From positions 1 through 35,672 of IMG/VR virus record IMGVR_UViG_3300017744_000051: 35,672 nucleotides of DNA; one strand, 5' to 3'. Both the position numbers and the translations under genes were made by a program. This DNA is from a virus. Below are positions 26,960 through 34,041 of the stretch, one piece after another. The notes under the pieces were generated by a model. That model searched no databases. It had not been told where the DNA came from and was given only the letters and a program-made list of their open reading frames with translations. Each line of letters starts with the position of its first letter. The stretch's first letter is position 1.

Positions 26960-27555
26960 TAAATTATAACTCTATATAAATCAAGTATTCTTTTTATGTG
27001 GTCTGGAAAATCTGTGTTATTCCTTACTCCTGAAGTTCCTTGATTCTGCAATGTCGCTCCTGCTATCGTTCTTCTTTCTTTATGCTCATCTTTTAAATAA
27101 TAGTTAACTAAATCAAATAAAGCTAACTTTAAATCTTTAGGGCATGCTGCATACCCTGCATTGTAAACAACTTTTACTGCCGCTACGCCTTTTGGAAAAT
27201 TTCTCTTATTTCCATTAGTGTCTGTTCTTATAATAGCGTCTGACGCTTGGTCAAAATAGTATTCATATTTTGCTGTTGTTAATTCTGAGTAACTATCAGC
27301 ATAAGTTGTTCTCTCATGAACACTATCTATAGTAGTAACTGGACTCTCACTTAATATAAGCATACTTGTGAAAGTATCATTTATATTAAAAAATTCAGTT
27401 TTATCTGTAGAGTAATAGTCTACAAACGAAGTACCACAATACTTCTTGGCAAGGTCACTAACTTGGGGTACAATGATATCAAGGCGTTGGTCTTCTTTCT
27501 GACCAGTAATGCCCTCTACGTTTTTAAATTCTTGTACTGTTATTAAATCTGCCAT
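26959..27555 (-). CDS. Head-tail connector protein (gp6-like)
   Basis: The 198-residue product begins ADLITVQEFKNVEGITGQKE and RLDIIVPQVSDLAKKYCGTS, with VAAVKVVYNAGYAACPKDLK and LALFDLVNYYLKDEH further on. This helix arrangement and the YNAGY motif are typical of the HK97 gp6 / SPP1 gp15 connector family that binds under the portal. It is the first gene after the capsid terminator hairpin and has no clear Shine-Dalgarno: the sequence before the ATG is the hairpin followed by CCTTTTTAACT. Translation may rely on read-through transcripts. Confidence 0.82.
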   Translation of the reverse strand: MADLITVQEFKNVEGITGQKEDQRLDIIVPQVSDLAKKYCGTSFVDYYSTDKTEFFNINDTFTSMLILSESPVTTIDSVHERTTYADSYSELTTAKYEYYFDQASDAIIRTDTNGNKRNFPKGVAAVKVVYNAGYAACPKDLKLALFDLVNYYLKDEHKERRTIAGATLQNQGTSGVRNNTDFPDHIKRILDLYRVII

Positions 27556-27559
27556 AGTT

Positions 27560-27587
27560 AAAAAGGGGGAATGTTAGGTACATTCCC
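27560..27587 (-). terminator. Hairpin terminator after the capsid gene
   Basis: On the transcribed strand GGGAATGT pairs perfectly with ACATTCCC (8 bp, 5-base loop), then CC and TTTTT. It fills the 53-base gap behind the capsid gene stop (27609). Its place suggests partial termination that raises capsid mRNA relative to the downstream neck and tail genes. Confidence 0.7.
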
Positions 27588-27608
27588 GAAAACCATATTA
27601 AGCTATTA

Positions 27609-29060
27609 TTAACTAGCTTTGTACTGTAGAGCCCACTTAGAAGTAGCGCCATCGATTAAATCAATGAAACCAAGTCTTTGTGAAGCAACTAGTACTGTTC
27701 TTTGTGAAGCTACTTCGTAGTCAGACTCGATGGTTACACCTCTGAGTCTTGGCATTACGTAGTTTCTAGCGTAAACTGCACATGCGTGGAATTTACTTGT
27801 TGCTGGAGTTGCGAACTCATCACATACGATTACTTTAGAACCGAATACTGAGCCAATTTCGCCACTGATTTTAGTAGCCATGTCACCAACTAAGTTAACA
27901 TCTTGGAATTCAGCATCTTCTAGTAACTCATAGTATCCTCTTTGTGATACAATGTAAACAACATCAGATGGGTTTAAACCATATTTGCCCATATTCTTTC
28001 TAGCAGCTAATAATTGTAAAGCTGTTAGTGAATCAGAAGCAAAAGCTGTTGATGACTGAGTTAAGTCTGAATCATTTCTTGCTAAGTGAAGTAGACCTTC
28101 GAATGTAGCACCTGAAGTACCATATACGCCGTCTGCATCGTCACCAGCTAAAATTGCGTTTTCAATACCTCTAGCATGAGACCTAACCATAGATTCTCTA
28201 ATTAGTGGTAAGATTGGCATGATTGCATCTTCTTCAGTTTCGTTACCTAAGTAAGATTGTGAAATAAGTTTTTTAGTTGAAAGTGTTCTTTCAGCCATCA
28301 CTATACCAGCACCGTTTGCAGGGTCATAAGCATCGCCTCTTGGGTCTAAGTTACCATGAGGTGCAGAACCTGAAGCGATTTGGTTAGCTGTAAATTCAGC
28401 ATAACCTGCATCTGGTAAGATAGGAAGAATTTGAGTTGCTGAAGTCATTTGGATTTCTCTAAATAACGGTGCAAGCACTAATTCATTCTGAATATCTCTT
28501 TCTACGTTTGTTGAAACAACTTGCTCAAAATCGGCTGATGATACATCAACACCTGACATTTGATTAACTTTCTGCATTACGTCTTTAGCGTAGTCAGAGT
28601 TCCAACCTTTACCTGTAGCTAAACCAGCAAATTTCGCATCAAGAATATCATTCTCGAACGCTTTTTTCCAGTCGCCATTTCCTTGTCTGTCTGAGAATAT
28701 TCTTTTTGACTCTCTCATTTTCATGATTTCATCAGACTTCTCAACTAAGTTAGACTCAAGCTCTTTGACTACTCTTTCAAGGTCTTCGTGCTTTTCGTTA
28801 ACTCTTGTCTCAACATCAGACATAAGCTTTTCAGCTCCAGTAATAACTGATGTTACTACTTGTTTTTGTTCTTCCTGCTTAGCTTCTTCTACAGCCTTCT
28901 GCTCAGCTTCTACAGCTGATTTCTCATCTGCATCGGCTTGTGCTTTAGCTTTTTGTTCTGCTTGTTGCATTGCAATTTTAGTTGCAGTATCTTCTGCTAC
29001 TTTCTTTGCGAATGCTTCAAGGTCAAAGCTCTCAGGAGTTATATTTTTGTCATTTGACAT
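27609..29060 (-). CDS. Internal-start product: scaffold plus major capsid protein (483 residues)
   Basis: An in-frame ATG at 29060 (Met197 of the polyprotein, MSNDKNITPESFDL) has GGAG six bases upstream. The product would lack the protease but keep the coiled-coil scaffold and the whole capsid domain. The start falls at the protease/scaffold border, as Nu3 does within lambda C. This would let the phage make many capsid subunits per protease. It is a prediction from sequence only. Confidence 0.62.
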   Translation of the reverse strand: MSNDKNITPESFDLEAFAKKVAEDTATKIAMQQAEQKAKAQADADEKSAVEAEQKAVEEAKQEEQKQVVTSVITGAEKLMSDVETRVNEKHEDLERVVKELESNLVEKSDEIMKMRESKRIFSDRQGNGDWKKAFENDILDAKFAGLATGKGWNSDYAKDVMQKVNQMSGVDVSSADFEQVVSTNVERDIQNELVLAPLFREIQMTSATQILPILPDAGYAEFTANQIASGSAPHGNLDPRGDAYDPANGAGIVMAERTLSTKKLISQSYLGNETEEDAIMPILPLIRESMVRSHARGIENAILAGDDADGVYGTSGATFEGLLHLARNDSDLTQSSTAFASDSLTALQLLAARKNMGKYGLNPSDVVYIVSQRGYYELLEDAEFQDVNLVGDMATKISGEIGSVFGSKVIVCDEFATPATSKFHACAVYARNYVMPRLRGVTIESDYEVASQRTVLVASQRLGFIDLIDGATSKWALQYKAS

Positions 29061-29648
29061 AGATTTCTCCGTTTCTTGGGATAATTCCCCTTTTGGCTGC
29101 TCGACTTCAACAGCATCTGCTGAATTAATTGAGTTAGCCTGATTGCTAAAAGTTTGCTTAAACTTATTGTATTCTTCCATGTTGTCAAATGATTTGGCAA
29201 CTGAAAAAGTAGCAGCTTGGTTACAGGGAACTGTAACTACTGATACTTCAAAAAGCTCTGCGTCCTTTATCCTATATCCGTCGGTTTCTGTCATATAGTC
29301 AGCGTCCTTAACTCTGAAACCAACAGAAAAAGCTCCAAGGACACCGTCTTTAATTAAATCTTTAATTTCACCAGCTGACTTTGAGATTCTAGCATTTAGC
29401 TCTAATCCTTTGTCGCCGACACCTATACCAGTAGCTCTACCGATAGGTCTGTCATAGTTGTGGTTAAATAGTATAACAGGGTTGTTTTTAAAATTGTCTA
29501 ATCCGCCTTTAAGCCATGCATCGTGTTCAACGATATCTCCTGCACGGTCTTTACCATTAGTACTAGCAAAACCTTTGATGTCTAAACCGCCATCATCGTT
29601 CTCTCCTAATGTTTTAAAAGTAGATGTTAGATTAAATAGTTTTTCCAT
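27609..29648 (-). CDS. Fused prohead protease, scaffold and HK97-fold major capsid protein
   Basis: The 679-residue polyprotein has three parts. Residues 1-150 are the HK97-type prohead protease (family U35): DIKGFASTNGKDRAGDIVE, catalytic-type His63 in LFNHNYDRPIG and Ser108 in GAFSVGFRV. Residues about 205-315 are a charged coiled coil (AEQKAKAQADADEKSAVEAE) acting as scaffold. Residues about 318-679 are the HK97-fold capsid protein (REIQMTSATQILPILPDAG, GDDADGVYGTSGATFEGLLH). Cleavage near residues 310-320 would release the mature capsid subunit. An internal start at residue 197 probably supplies protease-free subunits. The gene overlaps the 83-residue gene by one base (TAATG). Confidence 0.92.
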   Translation of the reverse strand: MEKLFNLTSTFKTLGENDDGGLDIKGFASTNGKDRAGDIVEHDAWLKGGLDNFKNNPVILFNHNYDRPIGRATGIGVGDKGLELNARISKSAGEIKDLIKDGVLGAFSVGFRVKDADYMTETDGYRIKDAELFEVSVVTVPCNQAATFSVAKSFDNMEEYNKFKQTFSNQANSINSADAVEVEQPKGELSQETEKSMSNDKNITPESFDLEAFAKKVAEDTATKIAMQQAEQKAKAQADADEKSAVEAEQKAVEEAKQEEQKQVVTSVITGAEKLMSDVETRVNEKHEDLERVVKELESNLVEKSDEIMKMRESKRIFSDRQGNGDWKKAFENDILDAKFAGLATGKGWNSDYAKDVMQKVNQMSGVDVSSADFEQVVSTNVERDIQNELVLAPLFREIQMTSATQILPILPDAGYAEFTANQIASGSAPHGNLDPRGDAYDPANGAGIVMAERTLSTKKLISQSYLGNETEEDAIMPILPLIRESMVRSHARGIENAILAGDDADGVYGTSGATFEGLLHLARNDSDLTQSSTAFASDSLTALQLLAARKNMGKYGLNPSDVVYIVSQRGYYELLEDAEFQDVNLVGDMATKISGEIGSVFGSKVIVCDEFATPATSKFHACAVYARNYVMPRLRGVTIESDYEVASQRTVLVASQRLGFIDLIDGATSKWALQYKAS

Positions 29649-29899
29649 TATTTTGCTTTCTTATCAACCTTTTTAGGGGTTGCTTTAGCGGCTTTAGGCG
29701 CTACTTTTGTTTCGAACATTTCTGGGTGGTTTACTTTGCACATCTGCTGCATTCTACCCCAAGAACCAAACGGTCTTTTTGCAATCATGAATCGCATTGG
29801 AGTATCTGTAGCTGCTTTGTATTCTGTAGCACTCATCATATGTCCTTTTTTGCCGAAGTACTCAGCAAGTTGTTTTAGTACGACTTTTTTATTCGCCAT
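29648..29899 (-). CDS. Small basic protein between portal and capsid genes
   Basis: The 83-residue product is not one I recognise. It begins MANKKVVLKQLAEYFGKKGH, has a middle IAKRPFGSWGRMQQMCKVNH and a lysine/alanine-rich tail (KVAPKAAKATPKKVDKKAK). It overlaps the portal gene end by 11 bases and the capsid polyprotein start by one base, so it is tightly coupled to head assembly genes. A head-assembly or DNA-associated role is possible; nothing more can be claimed. Confidence 0.65.
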   Translation of the reverse strand: MANKKVVLKQLAEYFGKKGHMMSATEYKAATDTPMRFMIAKRPFGSWGRMQQMCKVNHPEMFETKVAPKAAKATPKKVDKKAK

Positions 29900-31100
29900 T
29901 TATATTTTCCTCGTCTTCTGGTGGTCTACCACCCTCTTCAGGATTTGCTGCTGAGCCTGCTATATTTGCAGGTACTCTTGGTTCATCAAATCCTTCTATT
30001 GGTTCTTTACCTAAGGCTTCTCTTGCTTCGTTAGCACTGAATATTCCAGTATTAACTAATGTGGCATAGTAAGCTGCTTGGTCTCTTAATTCAGGTTGTA
30101 GAGCAGGTATATCTGTCACGTTCTCTGAAATTGAAAAACCAAAAAATCTTTCTAGTGCATATCCTAACTTTCTTGTTATTGGTAAGATAGTTTCAAGATA
30201 ATAAAGTCTATGGTTGGGTCTAATGTTTGCATTGTTCCCGCCGTCTAAAAGAATGGGTGGTATTCCCATTGCTTCTAAAATAATCTTTTCGTTTGATTTG
30301 ATTCCATCTTGGAAATCTAAATCTTTAAAACTTATTTCTGTTAAATTTTCTACTTCTAATCCGCCGTCTAAAAATAGTGGTCTTCTACCACCTGAGCTTG
30401 GGTTATATCGTTGTACCCATGCTTGTAACATTCTTTCTTTTATTTTCTCAGAAAGAGTATTTGGAGACTTCAGTACTAATCCTGGCACTGCTCCATTTTT
30501 AAAGAAGTTATCTTGAAAGTTTCTCATACTTCCAAGTAACTGCATTGTTCTAAATGCTGGTTTGAGTCTTGGGACTCCTCTATATATAGAATTAAAACTG
30601 TTTTCTTTTATGTGTATAATTTCATTTACACTATATTCAATACTGCTATCATATTCGTACTTTTCTATATAAGTATCTTTGTCAGTATATATTCTTACTT
30701 TATCTGCTGGTAAGTGATAGAGATGAGCTCCATCGTAGTAAATAAATATGTTTCCATCAATCAGTAAATCAATAATTAAGTTTCTTTTAAATGTATTGAC
30801 ATCTTGAAAAGGGTTTGGTTCGTGATTAAGTAGTAAATTTACTCTCGACCTACGAACATTCTTTACTACACTAGAAAATCCTTGTATGGCTTCACCAATG
30901 TTAAATGGAATCTCTGCAGTATCGTCAACAATCATGTTCACGGCTCGGTTTACTATTTCTAGTTGTTCATACGCATTTTTGTAGTTAGTAACTACCTCTC
31001 GAGAATCGACAGTCATGCCCTCGTTTCTGGAGATGACATACTGAGCCGGATTTATTTTTTCCTCTCTATTTATGCCTAAAAATCTATCATACCATGCCAT
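29889..31100 (-). CDS. Portal protein (HK97 type)
   Basis: The 403-residue product has the HK97-like portal pattern: NYKNAYEQLEIVNRAVNMIV at the start, INLIIDL-type strands (FKRNLIIDLLIDGNIFIYYD), then IHIKENSFNSIYRGVPRLKP, FFKNGAVPGLVLKSPN, ILLDGGNNANIRP and the terminal DEPRVPANIAGSAANPEEGG. Twelve copies form the ring at one capsid vertex through which terminase pumps DNA. It lies after the HNH gene with a 14-base overlap and before the capsid genes, the normal order. Length is close to HK97 gp3 (424). Confidence 0.92.
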   Translation of the reverse strand: MAWYDRFLGINREEKINPAQYVISRNEGMTVDSREVVTNYKNAYEQLEIVNRAVNMIVDDTAEIPFNIGEAIQGFSSVVKNVRRSRVNLLLNHEPNPFQDVNTFKRNLIIDLLIDGNIFIYYDGAHLYHLPADKVRIYTDKDTYIEKYEYDSSIEYSVNEIIHIKENSFNSIYRGVPRLKPAFRTMQLLGSMRNFQDNFFKNGAVPGLVLKSPNTLSEKIKERMLQAWVQRYNPSSGGRRPLFLDGGLEVENLTEISFKDLDFQDGIKSNEKIILEAMGIPPILLDGGNNANIRPNHRLYYLETILPITRKLGYALERFFGFSISENVTDIPALQPELRDQAAYYATLVNTGIFSANEAREALGKEPIEGFDEPRVPANIAGSAANPEEGGRPPEDEENINGE

Positions 31101-31458
31101 ATTTATCTCTTTGTTTCTCGACCCATCGTTGTTGTTTCTTTGCTGTAATCAATTTGGGTCTTTTTCCATAAATTGAGTGCAATCGTAAATGATGACTATG
31201 GCAAAGTGTTACACATTCGTCGTAAACTTCTACATAATTTTCATCAATGAACTGCTTTCTTATATCTAGTATTTCTTGCTCTTTATTAATAGTTATTTTG
31301 TTTCGTTTTAACCAAGTTTCTAGAAGTTCCGTCAGTCCGTGAAAATGATGAAAATCTAAGTTTTCGCTACTCCCGCAAATATAACAAGTGTCTTTCTTAT
31401 TATATCGTGATTTGGCTTTATCTCTTACGTATTTAACTAAATCTCTTTTTAGTTCCAT
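31087..31458 (-). CDS. HNH endonuclease beside terminase
   Basis: The 123-residue product shows Cys25-x2-Cys28 (CYICG), the double histidine of LDFHHFHG (His37, His38), and CVTLCHSHHLRLHS (Cys82, Cys86, His89, His90, His94). Together these form a zinc-ribbon HNH nuclease. In HK97 and several other phages an HNH protein encoded next to terminase is needed for DNA cleavage during packaging. A homing endonuclease is less likely, because the gene sits cleanly between packaging genes and interrupts nothing. It is the first gene after promoter P2, with a leader of only about 13 bases. Confidence 0.85.
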   Translation of the reverse strand: MELKRDLVKYVRDKAKSRYNKKDTCYICGSSENLDFHHFHGLTELLETWLKRNKITINKEQEILDIRKQFIDENYVEVYDECVTLCHSHHLRLHSIYGKRPKLITAKKQQRWVEKQRDKYGMV

Positions 31459-31477
31459 ATTTCTACTCTTAATTAGA

Positions 31478-31507
31478 ATTATACCAAAAAGTCACATATA
31501 TTGTCAA
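31478..31507 (-). promoter_or_regulatory. Sigma70-type promoter P2 for the head and tail genes
   Basis: On the minus strand TTGACA (31507-31502) and TATAAT (31483-31478) are perfect consensus boxes with an 18-base spacer. The flanks TTCTTGACA and CTTTTTGGTATAATT are shared with P1 and P3. The promoter lies between the terminase stop (31530) and the HNH start (31458), inside one of the rare gaps, and should drive the long head-tail unit. Confidence 0.87.
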
Positions 31508-31529
31508 GAACTGTTTTTGACAGGTGTAA

Positions 31530-32831
31530 CTAAAAGGTAGTAATTGAGGTTTCAAATGTATACAGGGCATATCGTATAGCATCTGCCATATGCGATGACC
31601 CATCATGTTTTGGTTTCTCTCTCATTAAATTAGGGTTTGGGTCCCATTGATATTGGTCTAAACATGAGAGAGATTCTTTGCATTGCTGGTCAACAAGTAA
31701 TGTATCATTGTCAACAATTCCACCAACAAATCCTATTCCATCTAGTACTGATTTTTTCGCATTAATAGTAGTAATGTCATAGTTTTGTGCAAAGTCAAAT
31801 CTAGTTTGTTGAGCAGCAGAATCAATATAAATATAATCTATGTCCCATTTATGTATAAGTTTTTGAATCTGTGCTGCGTGTTGTTCAGTTGTTTTTTCAG
31901 CATCTAAATATTCGTCTACTAAGTAGTAGTTCTTTGAGTCCCAGTCATAAGCAATTACACAAAATGCTGTAGGGTCTTTATACCCGACATCAAGTCCTGC
32001 GAATACGTCCATCTTGCTAGTATCAAAGTCTTTTAAGTTCATGATACATTTTTCATGATTAAATGCCCATATTTGTCCTTCGTAGACATTAAAGTCTGCC
32101 ATGTATTCTTGAGCAAACTCAGCTTCAGACATAGTTTTTCTTGCTTCTACAATATCTACTTCTGACACACGAGGGTTTTCATGGTAAGTAGCTTTTATAG
32201 CACACCACTCTGGAAACTCGTCACTAAATCCTCTATAGTAAAACTCTGCAAAATAGTTATTTCTACCCCTTGGAGTAGATATAAAGATTGCTTTAGAGTT
32301 TTCTTTATCTAGTGTAGGTCTCAGTGCTACATTGAAAGCATCTCTACCATCTGTTAATGCTGCTTCATCAAATATAATTAAATCATAACTTCTACCAACT
32401 ACTGAGTCGACCTGATTGATTGAACCCATACTAATAGTAGAACCGTTTGATAGTTCTATAACTTTATCTTTTGCGTTATCTTTTGTAACTTCTAAATCAA
32501 AATGTTTTATTAAGTTTCTTTGTAAGTCAAATGATATTTGTGATAGTGAGTAGTTAGGTGACATAAGTAGTACATTAGCTCCTGGAACTAAACATACTAG
32601 TTGTCCTATGATGTTTGATATATAAGTTTTTCCCTGCCTCCGAGATACGGCTGCAGTAACGAAACGATATTTGGGACTGTTGATAGCATTGATGATTGCT
32701 TTTTGAGATGAGTTAGGTTCTATACCTAATAAGTCCATATAGCCCTCTATAGGTAGCTTTATGAATCTGCTGTCTTGCGGATAGTCCATCAGGTAATCTG
32801 GGACTATATCTGTTCTGCTTATCTCAATCAA
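31530..32831 (-). CDS. terL: Terminase large subunit
   Basis: The 433-residue packaging motor contains an ATPase with a Walker A variant SRRQGKT (63-69), Walker B LIIFDE (151-156, catalytic Glu156) and the coupling motif ISTPRG (184-189). An RNase H-like nuclease follows with acidic residues Asp281 (GLDVGYKDP), Asp337 (YIYIDSAA) and Asp417 (HMADAIRYAL). This is the Terminase_6 type. The first codon of the frame is TTG at 32831, overlapping the upstream TGA, with no ribosome-binding site, so translation seems coupled. The next in-frame ATG (Met15) is possible but would remove residues before the ATPase. Confidence 0.94.
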   Translation of the reverse strand: MIEISRTDIVPDYLMDYPQDSRFIKLPIEGYMDLLGIEPNSSQKAIINAINSPKYRFVTAAVSRRQGKTYISNIIGQLVCLVPGANVLLMSPNYSLSQISFDLQRNLIKHFDLEVTKDNAKDKVIELSNGSTISMGSINQVDSVVGRSYDLIIFDEAALTDGRDAFNVALRPTLDKENSKAIFISTPRGRNNYFAEFYYRGFSDEFPEWCAIKATYHENPRVSEVDIVEARKTMSEAEFAQEYMADFNVYEGQIWAFNHEKCIMNLKDFDTSKMDVFAGLDVGYKDPTAFCVIAYDWDSKNYYLVDEYLDAEKTTEQHAAQIQKLIHKWDIDYIYIDSAAQQTRFDFAQNYDITTINAKKSVLDGIGFVGGIVDNDTLLVDQQCKESLSCLDQYQWDPNPNLMREKPKHDGSSHMADAIRYALYTFETSITTF

Positions 32832-33061
32832 TGTAATGTTTCGTTGTTAAATAGTTCAAAAGGGTCATCTTCGTCAAAAAGTCCATGCTCATTGCAAAGA
32901 TTCAGTAAGTATAAGTAGGCACCTGATACAGTTGCAAAGTCTCTTTCTGCGTCTGTCATAGGGTTACCTACTTTAGTTTTGTTATGAAGTTTCGAAAGGT
33001 ATTTTGTAGTAGTCATAGCAGTTTCATCTAACCATGCTTTTCTAACATCAACTCTTTTCAT
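32828..33061 (-). CDS. Small protein before terminase, candidate small terminase subunit
   Basis: The 77-residue product (KRVDVRKAWLDETAMTTTKY, then MTDAERDFATVSGAYLYLLN, ending acidic with DEDDPFELFNNE) is helical and sits directly upstream of the large terminase with overlapping stop/start. That is where the small subunit gene usually lies. It is shorter than most small subunits (typically 120-180 residues), and I see no clear helix-turn-helix. The small-subunit call is based on position only. Confidence 0.6.
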   Translation of the reverse strand: MKRVDVRKAWLDETAMTTTKYLSKLHNKTKVGNPMTDAERDFATVSGAYLYLLNLCNEHGLFDEDDPFELFNNETLH

Positions 33062-33063
33062 TT

Positions 33064-33327
33064 TTAGTTTTCAGTTATGCAACCTACACCTAGTATTTCT
33101 GCGTGAGCAGCGAATACTTGGTCATCGGGCGATTTCTTTAAAACTATAACTTCTCCTCCGGCTAAGGATACAGTAGCCAATGTTGCGTCTGCTGAATTTG
33201 CTACAGTAATTAATCTGATAGTGCTACCAGAGTTAAATAGTCGTACATTTGGTGCTCCACTAAAAGTAGAGGCTCCAGATACATTAGTTCCGCAAGCTGC
33301 TTGACTTCCTAATAATTTTAAGCTCAT
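33064..33327 (-). CDS. Small beta-rich protein, possible virion decoration
   Basis: The 87-residue product reads MSLKLLGSQAACGTNVSGAS, VRLFNSGSTIRLITVANSAD, then GEVIVLKKSPDDQVFA. The strand-rich sequence resembles a small protein I recall from many marine phages, often near virion genes and of unknown function. GGAG lies seven bases before the ATG. It is followed two bases later by the gene preceding terminase. A head decoration role is conceivable but unproven. Confidence 0.68.
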   Translation of the reverse strand: MSLKLLGSQAACGTNVSGASTFSGAPNVRLFNSGSTIRLITVANSADATLATVSLAGGEVIVLKKSPDDQVFAAHAEILGVGCITEN

Positions 33328-33344
33328 TTATTTCTCCATTTAGG

Positions 33345-33527
33345 CTATATCGCCTCTTTTTCTAAGTGCTTTTGTAATAACACTTTATTGTGAACAGTTT
33401 TAGGTAAGTGAAGTAATTTTTGTAATTTCCTACTCCACTCTAACCTTTTCTGATATTTGTCTCTAATACTTGAGACAAGAAGTATCAATAAATCTAAGTC
33501 TTTGACTAGTTCATTGTGATTAGGCAT
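33345..33527 (-). CDS. Small helical protein of unknown function
   Basis: The 60-residue product (MPNHNELVKDLDLLILLVSS, then IRDKYQKRLEWSRKLQKLLH) is one amphipathic helical hairpin with a basic second half. AGGA at the end of the preceding EF-hand-like gene serves as its ribosome-binding site, and only four bases separate the two genes. I do not recognise the family. Confidence 0.6.
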   Translation of the reverse strand: MPNHNELVKDLDLLILLVSSIRDKYQKRLEWSRKLQKLLHLPKTVHNKVLLQKHLEKEAI

Positions 33528-33531
33528 GGTA

Positions 33532-33666
33532 TTATCCTATATTATCGGTAGTGATTTTTACTTTCTGTTTTGCAGATATAAGTTTATCTTTTATATCTAC
33601 TTTACCATCCCAGTTTTTATCAGTACCTTTAATAATATTCCATACTTTAATTAAAAAGTTCTTCAT
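33532..33666 (-). CDS. EF-hand-like microprotein (44 residues)
   Basis: The frame starts with ATG at 33666, overlapping the TAA of the upstream basic protein (TAATG), and stops at 33532. The sequence is MKNFLIKVWNIIKGTDKNWD followed by GKVDIKDKLISAKQKVKITT and DNIG. DKNWDGKVDIKD satisfies a calcium-binding EF loop: acids or amides at positions 1, 3, 5, 9 and 12, Gly at 6 and a hydrophobic residue at 8. Asp at 12 is dockerin-like. An amphipathic helix precedes the loop and a basic helix follows. The gene is coupled at both ends, which supports its reality despite its size. Confidence 0.7.
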   Translation of the reverse strand: MKNFLIKVWNIIKGTDKNWDGKVDIKDKLISAKQKVKITTDNIG

Positions 33667-33965
33667 TACCATTTTACCTTATTAGCCCAATATGCTGCCG
33701 ACATCTTACCTTTCTTAATATTTCTACGATGTCTAGCTTTGAAAGAAGCTCTCTTCTTTCTCATTCTTGATGACTCACCGGCTTTTCTTTTACCAGCAGT
33801 CTTGGCTCCTTGTTGTCCAAAGCGAATAGTTTTAGTTTTCTTTCCAACTTTCGCCACAACTATGTGTGATTTTGTACGGTGCTTGGGAGTTCTCTTAGGT
33901 TTATTGTACCCGCTAACTCCTGCTCTTTTTAGCTTTCCGTTTTTCTTTTTTCTCTTTATTGCCAT
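33666..33965 (-). CDS. Highly basic small protein ending in AAYWANKVKW
   Basis: Counted from the ATG at 33965 the product has 99 residues. A longer form would start at a TTG (33974). It begins MAIKRKKKNGKLKRAGVSGY and ends FKARHRRNIKKGKMSAAYWA before NKVKW, with KSHIVVAKVGKKTKTIRFGQ between. I recall close relatives as uncharacterised proteins in cyanophages and other marine phages. Lysine and arginine dominate the ends, which suggests nucleic-acid binding. It belongs to the run of tiny basic proteins upstream of terminase and overlaps the next gene by TAATG. Confidence 0.78.
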   Translation of the reverse strand: MAIKRKKKNGKLKRAGVSGYNKPKRTPKHRTKSHIVVAKVGKKTKTIRFGQQGAKTAGKRKAGESSRMRKKRASFKARHRRNIKKGKMSAAYWANKVKW

Positions 33966-34017
33966 TTTCTTCAAACATTTTACTTAATGTGCCCCACAGC
34001 TCTCTGTGAGTGACCAT
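33913..34017 (-). CDS. Possible 34-residue basic microprotein overlapping the next gene
   Basis: An alternative frame runs from ATG 34017 to TAG 33913 and encodes MVTHRELWGTLSKMFEENGN followed by KEKKEKRKAKKSRS. AAGGAG lies too far upstream of this ATG (about 18 bases), but six bases before an in-frame ATC (MDKIMVTHREL if ATC were used). The first 53 bases of the 99-residue gene are shared in another frame. The helical start and charged tail look protein-like, yet support is thin. Confidence 0.35.
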   Translation of the reverse strand: MVTHRELWGTLSKMFEENGNKEKKEKRKAKKSRS

Positions 34018-34041
34018 AATTTTATCGATAAGATTCTCCTT

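Noticed and set aside
31087-31458. HNH gene as a homing endonuclease inserted in an intron
   Set aside because: It lies between intact terminase and portal genes with its own promoter, and neither neighbour is interrupted.
33965-33974. TTG start for the basic 99-residue protein
   Set aside because: An ATG three codons later gives the expected MAIKRKKK start; neither has a strong ribosome-binding site, so ATG is preferred.
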